Source: Nitrincola tibetensis (lineage in GTDB: Bacteria > Pseudomonadota > Gammaproteobacteria > Pseudomonadales > Balneatricaceae). Taken from it: DNA of 64,000 nucleotides. The position numbers and the translations under genes are program-made. The notes below the pieces were generated by a model. The model did no database searches. It saw only the letters and a list, made by a program, of their open reading frames with translations, and was not told where the DNA came from. Location of the stretch: the NCBI RefSeq assembly GCF_003284585.1, contig NZ_QKRX01000016.1, forward strand, positions 1 to 64,000, read 5' to 3'. This document shows, in pieces, positions 30,876 through 40,384 of this stretch; position 1 is the first letter of the stretch, and the number at the start of each line of letters is the position of its first letter.

Positions 30876-31937
30876 TTAAACTCGATTAATACGTTGGCCA
30901 ACAGACTCAATGAGCTTTTCTGGAAGCGCATTTAACGGTAATACCTGATTTACCGCGCCTGCGGCGATGGCTTCTTTCGGCATACCAAAGACCACACAGC
31001 TTTTTTCATCTTGCGCAAACGTCACCGCTCCGCTGTCTTTCATCGCTTTCATGCCGATGGCACCATCTTTTCCCATGCCTGTCAGTATGACGCCAATGGC
31101 ATTGCCACCAACTACTTTAGCCGCAGATGAGAAGAGCACATCGACCGAAGGCCGATGACGATTGACTAAAGGAGCGTCACTGAGTGATGTTAAATAATTG
31201 GCACCACTTCTGACGACTTCTAAATGTGCATTACCCGGTGCGATGTATACATGACCCGGCAGCACTCTCTGACGGTGTTCAGCCTCCATAACACGCAACT
31301 GACACAGTGTATTTAAACGTTCAGCAAAGGTACGCGTGAAATGTTCTGGCATGTGTTGTGTAATCATAATAGCAGGCATATCTGGGGGCAGAGGCGTTAG
31401 CAGTGCCTTAATTGCCTCGGTACCACCGGTAGACGCGCCAACAAAAATGATTTTTTCAGTGGAGTTTAGGGGTAAGGATAAGCGTTGTAGCGGTAAGCTC
31501 GCTGTTTGAGCAAAGCCTCGGATATTGGCTTTTGCACACATGCGTAGCTTGTCAGCAATAAGATCTGCATAGCTTTTTAAGCCTGAGACAATATCTAATT
31601 TTGGTTTAGCGATAAAATCAACTGCACCTAATTCTAAGGCCCTTAAAGTTACATCGGACCCTTGCTCAGTTAAGGATGACACCATCAAGACGGGCATGGG
31701 TCGCAGTCGCATTAAGCGCTCCAGAAAATCCAAACCATCCATCTTTGGCATTTCAACATCCAACGTGAGGACATCCGGATTGTGTAGCTTAATCAACTCT
31801 CTCGCCACTAACGGATCTGGGGCGGTTGCCACAACCGTCAGATCCGCATAGCTGTTAATAATTTCTGTTAGCAATTGTCGAATCAGTGCAGAATCATCAA
31901 CGACCAATACTTTTATTTTAGTTTCTAATATCGCCAT
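30876..31937 (-). CDS. cheB: Chemotaxis methylesterase/deamidase CheB
   Basis: Response-regulator methylesterase that removes receptor methyl groups. The receiver domain (about 1-125) has [12 protein letters not shown] with the phospho-acceptor aspartate. The catalytic domain carries Ser in [10 protein letters not shown], His in [10 protein letters not shown] and Asp in [11 protein letters not shown]. Its 353 residues are family length. The ATG overlaps the cheD stop by one base, so cheR-cheD-cheB are translationally coupled. It is part of the che2-type order Y-A-W-mcp-R-D-B. Confidence 0.96.
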   Translation of the reverse strand: MAILETKIKVLVVDDSALIRQLLTEIINSYADLTVVATAPDPLVARELIKLHNPDVLTLDVEMPKMDGLDFLERLMRLRPMPVLMVSSLTEQGSDVTLRALELGAVDFIAKPKLDIVSGLKSYADLIADKLRMCAKANIRGFAQTASLPLQRLSLPLNSTEKIIFVGASTGGTEAIKALLTPLPPDMPAIMITQHMPEHFTRTFAERLNTLCQLRVMEAEHRQRVLPGHVYIAPGNAHLEVVRSGANYLTSLSDAPLVNRHRPSVDVLFSSAAKVVGGNAIGVILTGMGKDGAIGMKAMKDSGAVTFAQDEKSCVVFGMPKEAIAAGAVNQVLPLNALPEKLIESVGQRINRV

Positions 31938-32557
31938 TAGCTAAATAGCTCCATCGGGCCTGATAAATCCATATCCACTAAACGATCAAGGTAATCTGAC
32001 TCTCGGTCCAAAAGGGTTGTGTTGTTTAGCTTGTGAAGCCGCTTCACTAACACCTTACCCGTTCGGGGAAAAAAATAGAGTTTACTGGGATAGGGCTGCA
32101 AAAGATCTTGGCTTGCGACTTCAATTTGTTCCTGCTGTAAATAGTGCATCACGAATTTGGCATTCATTTCACATAGCGGCTTAGTGTCTGCTGTTTTCAT
32201 CCAACTCGATGCTCCAAACACCTTTGCAACCAAATCTCTTCGTTGACTGCCCATTTTAATCAACTGATTTGTCAGCATCTCCATCGCATGACCTGCGCAA
32301 TGTATGGCATCGACTGAAGATTCTGCTGTGTCTAAAAAGCGGTCAGGCACAATAAAATGACACATGCCACCCGTTTCTTTAAGACGATCCCGAATACATA
32401 CACAAACACAAGACCCAACAACAGAAACAATTATCATGTCCTTGCCAGTGACAAAAAACTCCCCTGGCAGAACCTTCACGGCTTGCTGTTCAAAATAAGG
32501 GTCGTAATAAACCTCTGGGCTGATGCCAGACTTGGCGTTGTCATCTTGCGCGGTCAT
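31937..32557 (-). CDS. cheD: CheD, chemoreceptor glutamine deamidase
   Basis: A 206-residue CheD with [12 protein letters not shown], catalytic cysteine in VVGSCVCVC and histidine in [10 protein letters not shown]. It overlaps cheR by 4 bases (ATGA) and cheB by one. The position between cheR and cheB is that of PA0174 in the P. aeruginosa che2 cluster. Like the second CheD in this window it has an added C-terminal segment ([10 protein letters not shown]) ending SGPMELFS. Confidence 0.9.
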   Translation of the reverse strand: MTAQDDNAKSGISPEVYYDPYFEQQAVKVLPGEFFVTGKDMIIVSVVGSCVCVCIRDRLKETGGMCHFIVPDRFLDTAESSVDAIHCAGHAMEMLTNQLIKMGSQRRDLVAKVFGASSWMKTADTKPLCEMNAKFVMHYLQQEQIEVASQDLLQPYPSKLYFFPRTGKVLVKRLHKLNNTTLLDRESDYLDRLVDMDLSGPMELFS

Positions 32558-33417
32558 CGCCTTACCTTATTATTCGACGCTAATCGGACAGGTTGATAAA
32601 TCGTTTTACCCTTAGACTTAAATAAGTTCGCCGCATGTTGAAAGCTTTCTGAATGCCCGGCATACAACAGTCCCGACTCATTTAGCAACGGATGGAATTT
32701 TTCTAAGACACTATATTGAGTGGGCTTATCAAAGTAAATCATGACATTACGGCAAAAGATAGCATCAAAAGGCCCCCGCAAGTGCCAACTAGGGGCCAAC
32801 AAATTCAGCTGCTGAAAGCTGACCAAAGCTTGAACCTCAGGCCGAATTTTGACGGATCCTTGGCGATCGCCTTTGCCCTTCAAGAAAAAGGCTTTCAAAC
32901 GCTGCACATCCATTTTTTCAATACGCTCTAGACCATAGACGCCCTGTCGCGCTTGTGCCAATACATGGGTATCGACATCTGTTGCTAGAATTTTGACGGG
33001 TGGAGTCCAACTACCAAAGGTCTCGATCGCCGTCATGGCAATCGAGTAGGCCTCTTCACCCGTTGAGCAAGCACTGGACCAAATGGTGAAACGACGCATT
33101 TGCCCTAGAGCGTTAACTTGCCGCATCTGATCTGCCAAGAAATCGAAATGATGCGCTTCTCGAAAAAAAGAGGTTAGATTGGTTGTAAGCGCATTAATAA
33201 AGTCCTGCATTTCATCTTGTTCTTGAGCCAAATAGTCCAAATAATCAGAAAAGGTACGAAGGCCTAGACTTCTTAAACGGCGAGCTATTCGGCTGTAGAC
33301 AAGGTCTCGTTTTTTATCGGATAAGGCGATACCGACACGCGAACGAATGAGTAGACGAATCCGCTCAAAATCCTCTGGATTGAACACAAACTCTCGATCA
33401 ATCAATTTCAACCTCAC
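32554..33417 (-). CDS. cheR: Chemotaxis protein methyltransferase CheR
   Basis: S-adenosylmethionine-dependent methyltransferase for receptor glutamates. The 287-residue protein shows the N-terminal helical domain with NLTSFFREAHHFD, the SAM-binding WSSACSTGEEAYSIAM and the FDAIFCRNVMIYF segment. It belongs to the che operon, 4 bases overlapped with cheD and separated from the upstream mcp by a 57-base gap with a hairpin. The upstream receptor ends EWEEF, the type of pentapeptide used to tether CheR, so the two are probably a pair. Confidence 0.95.
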   Translation of the reverse strand: MRLKLIDREFVFNPEDFERIRLLIRSRVGIALSDKKRDLVYSRIARRLRSLGLRTFSDYLDYLAQEQDEMQDFINALTTNLTSFFREAHHFDFLADQMRQVNALGQMRRFTIWSSACSTGEEAYSIAMTAIETFGSWTPPVKILATDVDTHVLAQARQGVYGLERIEKMDVQRLKAFFLKGKGDRQGSVKIRPEVQALVSFQQLNLLAPSWHLRGPFDAIFCRNVMIYFDKPTQYSVLEKFHPLLNESGLLYAGHSESFQHAANLFKSKGKTIYQPVRLASNNKVRR

Positions 33418-33431
33418 TCTGCCAGCATATT

Positions 33432-33461
33432 CCGTCAGCCAACCTTTTGATCGGCTGACGG
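33432..33461 (-). repeat. Intercistronic hairpin between mcp and cheR
   Basis: A perfect 9-bp GC-rich stem (33432-33440 with 33453-33461, 12-nt loop) fills most of the gap between the two genes. No T run follows on the minus strand, so it is more likely an mRNA processing or stability element than a full terminator. Confidence 0.5.
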
Positions 33462-33474
33462 GCTTAGACCTCGT

Positions 33475-35889
33475 TTAAAACTCTTCCCACTCATCCTCTG
33501 CCTGACGTTTAATGGGTGGGTAAGTCGGCTGTTTAGTCGGCTGTTTTACTCGTTTAGGCATTGAAGGTTGTCGAGCACTTAACGCAGGCTGCGTACTCTG
33601 GCGATTAACTGAACCTGGTGCAACCAGTTCTTCATTGAGTTTGAAAGTGGAGACAGACATGGCGAGAGCCGATGCTTGCTCTTCTAATGACTCGGCTGAT
33701 GCAGCGGCTTGCTCTACCAGTGCCGCATTTTGCTGTGTTACATCATCCATTTGAGTAACCGCTTGATTAACCTGCTCAATCCCTTGGCTTTGCTCTTCCG
33801 ATGCTGCTGATATTTCGCCCATCAAATCGGTCACGCGTTTAACCGACACCACTATTTCTTCAATCGTTTTGCCTGTTTCGCTGACTAAATCACTGCCTTC
33901 GTGCACGATATCAACTGAGCGATTAATCAATTCTTTAATTTCTTTTGCCGCTGCTGCCGAGCGTTGGGCTAGAGAGCGTACCTCACCGGCGACAACGGCA
34001 AAGCCTCGACCTTGCTCACCGGCTCGCGCGGCTTCAACCGCTGCATTCAGTGCAAGAATATTCGTTTGAAAAGCAATGCCGTCAATTAAGGTCGTGATAT
34101 CAGCTATCTTATTGGAACTTTCACTAATGGCCTCCATGGTTTTCACCACGCGGCGAGCTTTTTCACCACCGCTCTCTGCGACTTGGGATGCACTTTGTGC
34201 CAATTGATTGGCTTGGCGCGCATTATCCGCATTCTGGCGAACGGTTGACGTCAGCTCCTCTAAACTTGATGCTGTTTCTTCTAAGCTGGATGCTTGTTCT
34301 TCTGTACGTTGCGATAAATCTGTATTGCCAGCAGATATTTCTTGGGCAGCTGTATTAATGGCCTCGACCGACTGTTTAATCTCAATCACCAGGTTGGTCA
34401 ATTGCTCAACGGTTGCATTGGTGCTCGATTGTAAATCACCAAAGCTCCCTTGATAGTCACCTGTCACACGTTCAGTTAGCTCACCTTTCGACAGATGTTC
34501 TAGCACCCTCATGACTTCTCGCAAACCTCGATCAGTGACCGACATCAGCCGGTTGACACCGTCACCCAGTCGGCTAAAGAATCCAGATAAATCAGCTGTA
34601 TCGATTCGTGTACTAAAATCCCCCTCAACCGCTTTTTCAACTAAGCGCGATATTTTTTCTTCCACCGCCACTTCGAGGGTTCTATCTTTCCACTCAACCA
34701 CTGAGCCCAAACGCTCGCCTTCTTGATTCACGATTGGATTTGCTGTTAGGTCGAATGTACGACCACCGATGCGGACAGTGGCATCATGTTTCGTTTGAAG
34801 CGCAGTCAGTAAGTGGCGTTGGTGAGCAGGATTCTTATGGAAAAGGTCAATGCTATTGCCCAACAAATTATTGGAATCAAAATTTGGCAAATCGATACGA
34901 ATCTGTTTTTCAGCGGTTTTGAACATGTCCAGAACTGCAGGATTCATATAGATAATATTAAAATCAGCATCCGCGACCATCACATTGGCCGATACACTAT
35001 CAAGGGCATTTTTAATACGCAGGTTGATGTTACTGACGCGGCGGGTTTCTTGAATATCAGCATTCAATTTTCGTTGCATCACCGCCAGTGCTTGCAAAGC
35101 TGAACCAACTTCGTCCTGACGAGTCTCTTCAATTACCTGACTTAAGTTGCCCTCGCCAATCGCACGAAAGTGCGCAACCAAGGCACGTAGTGGTTTTACA
35201 ATGCTGGCCAGTATTAAAAGTGCGAGAAGCAATATCACAGCCAAGGCAACAGCACTACTAATAGCTAGTGACTGTAACTCATGCTCAGCTGTTTCGACAG
35301 CATGCTCAGCATCAGCTGTGGCACGAGTGGTATTGTTCGTCACCAAAAGCTCAAAGCTTTGTCCCATCGCATCCGATTTAGGTACCATGGTTGACACAGT
35401 TCGACGGTAATCGGCCATCAAGCGTTGAAAACGAAACTCCTCGTTCGTTTCAATCATGCTTGCGATCAACGCATCCAGTTCAACGTAAATTTCTCGCCAG
35501 CTTTGGTACTCTGCAGCCAATTGGTCATAAATGGCTTGCCCGCGTTCCGTGACACGTGGAATGCTGGCAAGACGCTCCCAGTGCTGGTCAATAACAGACC
35601 AAGAGGCTTGGCGTTGATTTGCAATGCTCTGTAACAACGACTTCTCACGCCATCCATCTGTTTGTGTTAGCACTTCAATGGTTTGTGCACGTATGGTCAT
35701 ACGCTCGGCGTTCATGGTCATCAATGACACCATGGATGGAATACGGTTGTCTCGCATCAATTGCGCATATTTAGACCACCCGGTAAATCCCTGATAGGCT
35801 TCATAACTGGCAAAGCCTAGGGCAATCAACATAACTAAGGTCATCAAGCCTATTTTCAGGCTCGTTTTCAGGTTGTTAAACGCTTTCAT
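33475..35889 (-). CDS. Methyl-accepting chemotaxis protein with PAS domain and CheR-tether tail
   Basis: An 804-residue receptor. A membrane helix near 13-35, a helical-bundle periplasmic sensor (about 36-205), a second helix near 207-232, then HAMP, a cytoplasmic PAS domain (about 290-405, [20 protein letters not shown]), a second HAMP-like region and the signalling domain with the tip [20 protein letters not shown]. Methylation-type glutamate pairs ([20 protein letters not shown]) are visible. It ends DEWEEF, matching the xWxxF CheR/CheB tether (GWEEF in P. aeruginosa Aer2/McpB). The position in the che2 order matches aer2, but this one is a transmembrane receptor. Confidence 0.93.
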   Translation of the reverse strand: MKAFNNLKTSLKIGLMTLVMLIALGFASYEAYQGFTGWSKYAQLMRDNRIPSMVSLMTMNAERMTIRAQTIEVLTQTDGWREKSLLQSIANQRQASWSVIDQHWERLASIPRVTERGQAIYDQLAAEYQSWREIYVELDALIASMIETNEEFRFQRLMADYRRTVSTMVPKSDAMGQSFELLVTNNTTRATADAEHAVETAEHELQSLAISSAVALAVILLLALLILASIVKPLRALVAHFRAIGEGNLSQVIEETRQDEVGSALQALAVMQRKLNADIQETRRVSNINLRIKNALDSVSANVMVADADFNIIYMNPAVLDMFKTAEKQIRIDLPNFDSNNLLGNSIDLFHKNPAHQRHLLTALQTKHDATVRIGGRTFDLTANPIVNQEGERLGSVVEWKDRTLEVAVEEKISRLVEKAVEGDFSTRIDTADLSGFFSRLGDGVNRLMSVTDRGLREVMRVLEHLSKGELTERVTGDYQGSFGDLQSSTNATVEQLTNLVIEIKQSVEAINTAAQEISAGNTDLSQRTEEQASSLEETASSLEELTSTVRQNADNARQANQLAQSASQVAESGGEKARRVVKTMEAISESSNKIADITTLIDGIAFQTNILALNAAVEAARAGEQGRGFAVVAGEVRSLAQRSAAAAKEIKELINRSVDIVHEGSDLVSETGKTIEEIVVSVKRVTDLMGEISAASEEQSQGIEQVNQAVTQMDDVTQQNAALVEQAAASAESLEEQASALAMSVSTFKLNEELVAPGSVNRQSTQPALSARQPSMPKRVKQPTKQPTYPPIKRQAEDEWEEF

Positions 35890-35912
35890 GTATCGCTCTC
35901 CCTCACGCCTGA

Positions 35913-36422
35913 TTAGACGGCCTCAGAACTCAATTGATCAACAAGACCCATGTCCTGACTCGACATCAGCTTTTCAATATCAACAACAATCGCCATACGC
36001 TCTGCAACAGATGCTAGGCCCAGCAAGTACTGTGTATCAAAGGTGGCACCAAAATCCGGTGCGGGTCGAATATCGTCGGCACTTAACGCCACCACGTCAG
36101 ACACAGCATCCACCACCATCCCCACCACTCGTTGGCCAAGGTTAAGAATAATCATGACGGTAAATTCATCATAGGTGGCATTGCCTAGGTGAAATTTCAG
36201 GCGCATGTCGACAACAGGGACAATCACGCCACGCATATTAATCACACCTTTAATGTAATCGGGTGTATTGGCGATACGTGTCACGGCATTGTAGCCACGA
36301 ATTTCCTGCACTGTCAGAATATCAATGGCGTACTCTTCTTCGCCAAGCGTAAAGGTCAAAAACTCTCGTTTAGCTTGATTATGTTGTGCAAGTGCTGCAT
36401 CTATCATATGGATAGGCCTCAA
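35913..36422 (-). CDS. cheW: Chemotaxis coupling protein CheW
   Basis: Links receptors to CheA. The 169-residue SH3-like protein shows [38 protein letters not shown] and [14 protein letters not shown]. Its start overlaps the cheA stop (4 bases), so they are coupled. It has the typical length and no extra domain. Confidence 0.95.
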   Translation of the reverse strand: MRPIHMIDAALAQHNQAKREFLTFTLGEEEYAIDILTVQEIRGYNAVTRIANTPDYIKGVINMRGVIVPVVDMRLKFHLGNATYDEFTVMIILNLGQRVVGMVVDAVSDVVALSADDIRPAPDFGATFDTQYLLGLASVAERMAIVVDIEKLMSSQDMGLVDQLSSEAV

Positions 36423-38617
36423 TTCATTGTTACTGGGGTGGTGCTGTGCATACGTGCGAGCCGATCAATATCCAGAATCAACGCCACACGTCCATCCCCC
36501 ATAATTGTTGCTCCTGATAACCCATCGACCTTGCGAAAATGGGTTTCTAAACTTTTAATTACAACTTGCTGTTGAGCGATCAATTCATCGACAAACAGAG
36601 CGACCTTGTCTTGCGTGGTTTCTACCAGAACCAATATGCCCTCTTCAGGACGTGTGTATTGTGGCTGAATACCCAACAGTTTATGCAACTCAACCAGCGG
36701 GAGGTATTCACCGCGCATCTGTACAACGCGTCCTTGCCCGGCAACCGATTTCATTTGTGATGAATCCGGTTGAAAGGACTCTAGTATGCGAGTCAGGGGC
36801 AAGACAAAAACTTCATCACCTACACGTAAGATCATCCCATCGAGAATGGCCAGGGTCAGTGGTAAACGTAACCCTATGGTGGTTCCCACCCCTTGGGCGG
36901 ATTCAATCTCAACCTGCCCTTTCATTTCAGCAATGTTTCGTTGGACAACATCCATACCCACACCACGACCCGATACATCCGTCACTTCTTTTGCCGTAGA
37001 GAAACCAGGGGCAAAAATTAACTGCCAAACCTCTTTATCGGTAGGATTGTCGGACAAAGGCAGTCCCTTCTCACGGGCTTTAGCGATGAGTTTTTCGCGG
37101 TCTAAGCCTGCACCATCGTCGGTAATTTGCACCAGTATACTGCCACCCTGATGACTCGCACTTAGCGTAATAGTCCCTTCTTCTGGCTTACCTGCGGCTC
37201 TACGAACTTCGGGGATTTCGATGCCATGATCAATGCTGTTGCGCAAGAGGTGCGTTAAGGGGTCCGCTAATTTTTCAATTAGGCCCTTATCCAACTCGGT
37301 CTCTTCACCGACGAGTTTTAAGCGCACTTTTTTGCTCATTTTTTGTGTCAAATCTCGCACCACGCGAGGAAAGCGTCCAAACACAAAGTTGATCGGCAGC
37401 ATGCGAATCGACATCACCGCTTCTTGAAGATCACGCGAATTACGCTCTAAATTGACCAAGCCCTTATGAATCGTTTCGAAGTGCACGGGGTCGAGTTCAC
37501 TCACCGATTGAGCCAACATTGAGCGCGTAATTACCAGTTCGCCCACCAGATTAATGAGCTGATCCACCTTTTCCACCCCCACTCGAATGGAGGTCTCGGC
37601 ATGCGCTTTGTTCGCATCCGCTTTTGTCATTTTTTTAGGGGCCGAAACGGGAGTTTGAGCTGGAGTCGTCGACTCTTTTGTGCGTGTTTCATTCGAGGGC
37701 GTCACAGGATGCGGCAGATCAGATTCAGACACAAAGAACCCAAACCCCTGTTCGGCTTCTTGCTGGGCCAATTTAACAGCTGGCAGATCTGCCTCCTCGA
37801 CAAAAAATCCAAAACCGGAATCGTCCAAAGCTTGCGATGCTGGCAATTCGCTTTCATCAACAAAAAAACCAAAATCAGAATCCGGCGCGACCGATGGCTC
37901 AGGAAGATCCGTAAAGAAACCAAACCCTTCATCCTCCTCCACTGCAGAGGCGACCTCCTCGGTGATGGTGACTTCATTATCTTGACAGATATACGCAAAG
38001 GTATCCTGCAGATCTTGCAAAACAACAGATCCAGTTAAAGTCCATTCATAACACCCAGCCCCTTGCTCCGCGATCAAGGTCAATGTGCCTAAACGTGATA
38101 AATCAGCCACCAGCGCTTCGAAAGAGGCGGGCCCTGAGAAAATATCCGAATCAGGATGAAGGCGTATCCGATAGGTGATAACTGGCGATTGAGTGTTGGT
38201 ATGAATAACGGGAGATTCTGGGGCAGAAGACTCCTCCCCTAAACTGAGCAACAGTCTCTTCATATCTGTAATACGTTGCTCGTCTAGGTCGACACCCTCT
38301 TGATGCGCTTCAAGCATCAGCTTTAGAAGATCACCACAGGATAAGAAGGCGCTGACCATCTCATGCGTAATAGACAGGGTTTCTTTACGAAGCTTGTCTA
38401 ATAGACTCTCCAAGGCATGGGTTAGATCCGCAATGTTTGAGAAACCAAACGTACCACTGCCCCCTTTAATAGAGTGTGCGGCACGAAAGATTGCATTTAA
38501 GTCATCAAGATTGGGTTGTTCAATATCGATGGCTAAAAGCAACTGCTCCATAGCGTCGAGATGCTCATAGGCTTCATCAATAAACACTTGATGGAACTGA
38601 CTCAGATCGATGCTCAT
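36419..38617 (-). CDS. cheA: Chemotaxis histidine kinase CheA with FGFF-repeat linker
   Basis: A 732-residue CheA. P1 carries H48 in [16 protein letters not shown]; the P2-like region lies near 140-225; dimerisation follows at about 345; the HATPase has [18 protein letters not shown] and GRGVGMDVV; the C-terminal CheW-like P5 ends the protein. Between P2 and P3, residues 231-302 hold four copies of a GFGFF(V/T)xExxLP unit at 231, 248, 268 and 291 in acidic sequence. All kinase motifs are intact, so it should be active. Followed by cheW with a 4-base overlap; cheY precedes it. Confidence 0.95.
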   Translation of the reverse strand: MSIDLSQFHQVFIDEAYEHLDAMEQLLLAIDIEQPNLDDLNAIFRAAHSIKGGSGTFGFSNIADLTHALESLLDKLRKETLSITHEMVSAFLSCGDLLKLMLEAHQEGVDLDEQRITDMKRLLLSLGEESSAPESPVIHTNTQSPVITYRIRLHPDSDIFSGPASFEALVADLSRLGTLTLIAEQGAGCYEWTLTGSVVLQDLQDTFAYICQDNEVTITEEVASAVEEDEGFGFFTDLPEPSVAPDSDFGFFVDESELPASQALDDSGFGFFVEEADLPAVKLAQQEAEQGFGFFVSESDLPHPVTPSNETRTKESTTPAQTPVSAPKKMTKADANKAHAETSIRVGVEKVDQLINLVGELVITRSMLAQSVSELDPVHFETIHKGLVNLERNSRDLQEAVMSIRMLPINFVFGRFPRVVRDLTQKMSKKVRLKLVGEETELDKGLIEKLADPLTHLLRNSIDHGIEIPEVRRAAGKPEEGTITLSASHQGGSILVQITDDGAGLDREKLIAKAREKGLPLSDNPTDKEVWQLIFAPGFSTAKEVTDVSGRGVGMDVVQRNIAEMKGQVEIESAQGVGTTIGLRLPLTLAILDGMILRVGDEVFVLPLTRILESFQPDSSQMKSVAGQGRVVQMRGEYLPLVELHKLLGIQPQYTRPEEGILVLVETTQDKVALFVDELIAQQQVVIKSLETHFRKVDGLSGATIMGDGRVALILDIDRLARMHSTTPVTMN

Positions 38618-38671
38618 CCTAGACTCCCTAATACTGCATGTGAGACATCACCCTGCAAGGAAAACAAATCG

Positions 38672-39037
38672 TTAGCCGATCACTCGTTTAACAACATCAA
38701 TCAATTTTTGCGGATCGAAGGGTTTAACCAACCAGCCTGTCGCACCTGCCGCTTTGCCCTGCATTTTCATCGTGTCACCGGCTTCTGTAGTCAACACTAA
38801 AATAGGCACTGTACGGTAAGCTGGCAGGGTTCGTAATTGACGGATCAGCGTTAAGCCATCCATATTGGGCATGTTTTGGTCAGTCAAAATCAAATCATAA
38901 TGACCCGTTTTTGCTTTATCTAACCCTTGCAATCCATCCGACGCTTCGGTGACTGAATATCCAGCAGCCTTCAGTGTAAAACTCACCATTTGTCGAATGG
39001 AGGCTGAGTCATCAACCGTCAGTATTGACTTACCCAT
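38672..39037 (-). CDS. cheY: Chemotaxis response regulator CheY
   Basis: Single receiver domain. I start at 39037 (MGKSILTVDDSAS, 121 residues) rather than 48 bases upstream. Key residues: acid pair D9-D10, phospho-acceptor D53 in LILTDQNMPNMDG, T83/T84 and K105 in LVKPFD. It is the phosphorylatable output of CheA. Placed directly before cheA, as PA0179 in the P. aeruginosa che2 cluster. It contains MQGKAAGATGWLVKPFDPQK, typical of this cheY type. Confidence 0.93.
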   Translation of the reverse strand: MGKSILTVDDSASIRQMVSFTLKAAGYSVTEASDGLQGLDKAKTGHYDLILTDQNMPNMDGLTLIRQLRTLPAYRTVPILVLTTEAGDTMKMQGKAAGATGWLVKPFDPQKLIDVVKRVIG

Positions 39038-39185
39038 ATACAACCTCAAACACTTATTTACGATTGAAAAAAGATAGATGCTCATACTACAAATTTATAT
39101 CATGCAAAAAGCAGGATCATGTTGAGACGCATCAAGAAATTATTCAAAACCAACACAAGGCTTTTAGATTACCAAAGCTAATTTG

Positions 39186-40220
39186 TCAAAAAAGCTCTAT
39201 ATCACCACTGGAATACATCGGTTCTTTTACAGCGCCAAGGTCAAGCAAGGCTTTATAGGAGCAAACTCGATTTTTCCCGTGATTTTTCGCGTAGTACAAG
39301 GCTTTATCTGCGCGATCAAGCAAGGTATGCACCACATCCATAGAGTTAACTTCAACGACGCCGATACTCACCGTCACACGGTTTACCTGCGGGAATGCAT
39401 ATTCGTCAATCGCGACCCTAAAACGCTCAAATGCCACCATAGCGGTTTCTGTTGAATCCGTTTCGGTAATGACCACAAACTCTTCACCACCAAAACGGAA
39501 AATCAAATCGCTCTCACGAAAGGTATGTCGCATAATTTGCGACATCAACAACAGCACTTCATCACCATAAATATGACCAAGCGTATCATTGATTTGTTTA
39601 AAGTTATCAATATCGATCAGACCCAGTGAATAAACAGGCTCACCCTCTACACTGGCACGGCGATCATCGTCCCCATAGGATGGAAATCGATCACTCGACA
39701 TACCAATGACTCGCTGAATGCTATCATCGAAGGTTTTGCGGTTAAGCAAGCCCGTCAACTGGTCACGCTGCGAATCTTCAATTAATTGACAAAAGTTGCG
39801 ATATATCTGCAATAAGGCATGAATCACACGCGAATCATTCTGAGAACTCACACGCCGCGACTCAACCACCAACGCCACACTTAAGAGTTGTAGATCCAAT
39901 ACTGGATAAATGGAAATATGATTGCCATTGGCTTTTTTAGAGTGATAGGTGGTTTTTAAGCGTCGTGAGATATGCAAAGCACTGAGAACCTCAGGCTCGT
40001 CAATCAACTTTTTACGCAGTGTTTGGCTATCGTAATTACCGTTATGGCCATAACGCAGTGTAAAGCGAACCTCACCATCCGAATCGTACTTGAGCATCAT
40101 GACTTGCTCGGGACGGAAAAGCTCGTGAACCGTTTTCAGCATGCTGAATTCAAGCAACTCAAGATCACGAATTGATGTCAGCGATGCCAACCGATCTAGC
40201 AGGTGAGGAGTTAAAGACAA
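39186..40220 (-). CDS. Diguanylate cyclase in the chemotaxis locus
   Basis: A 344-residue protein. The best start is TTG at 40220, with GAAGG seven bases upstream. The N-terminal 150 residues look like a GAF-type sensor (SIRDLELLEFSMLKTVHELF). GGDEF is intact: FKQINDTLGHIYGDE and FRFGGEEFVVI, with an RESD I-site, so it should make c-di-GMP and be product-inhibited. It ends SSGDIELF, a tail shared with the MCP-like protein and the two CheD proteins downstream. It sits 148 bases upstream of cheY and may be cotranscribed. Confidence 0.88.
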   Translation of the reverse strand: MSLTPHLLDRLASLTSIRDLELLEFSMLKTVHELFRPEQVMMLKYDSDGEVRFTLRYGHNGNYDSQTLRKKLIDEPEVLSALHISRRLKTTYHSKKANGNHISIYPVLDLQLLSVALVVESRRVSSQNDSRVIHALLQIYRNFCQLIEDSQRDQLTGLLNRKTFDDSIQRVIGMSSDRFPSYGDDDRRASVEGEPVYSLGLIDIDNFKQINDTLGHIYGDEVLLLMSQIMRHTFRESDLIFRFGGEEFVVITETDSTETAMVAFERFRVAIDEYAFPQVNRVTVSIGVVEVNSMDVVHTLLDRADKALYYAKNHGKNRVCSYKALLDLGAVKEPMYSSGDIELF

Positions 40221-40309
40221 AACAAAACCTTCAAGCGTGTAGTTAACTTAAATTAGATAATATACAGAGAATAAGCTTTATTCCAATGTTAGATTTATCT
40301 TTTAAAAAT

Positions 40310-40353
40310 AAAAAGCCCTGCATTAGTCCAAATAACTAAGAGCAGGGCTTTTT
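40310..40353 (-). terminator. Bidirectional intrinsic terminator downstream of phoX
   Basis: A perfect 12-bp stem (40310-40321 with 40342-40353) with T/A runs in both arms, and an inner ttagt/actaa hairpin in the loop. It follows the phoX stop by about 30 bases and would separate phoX from the GGDEF gene. Confidence 0.85.
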
Positions 40354-40384
40354 AAAAAAGCCTGTAGGCTATTAATGTAGAGAC

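Noticed and set aside
36189-38038. Plus-strand open frames antisense to cheA and cheW
   Set aside because: Long antisense frames are common in this composition; no ribosome site or family features, and the minus-strand genes are certain.
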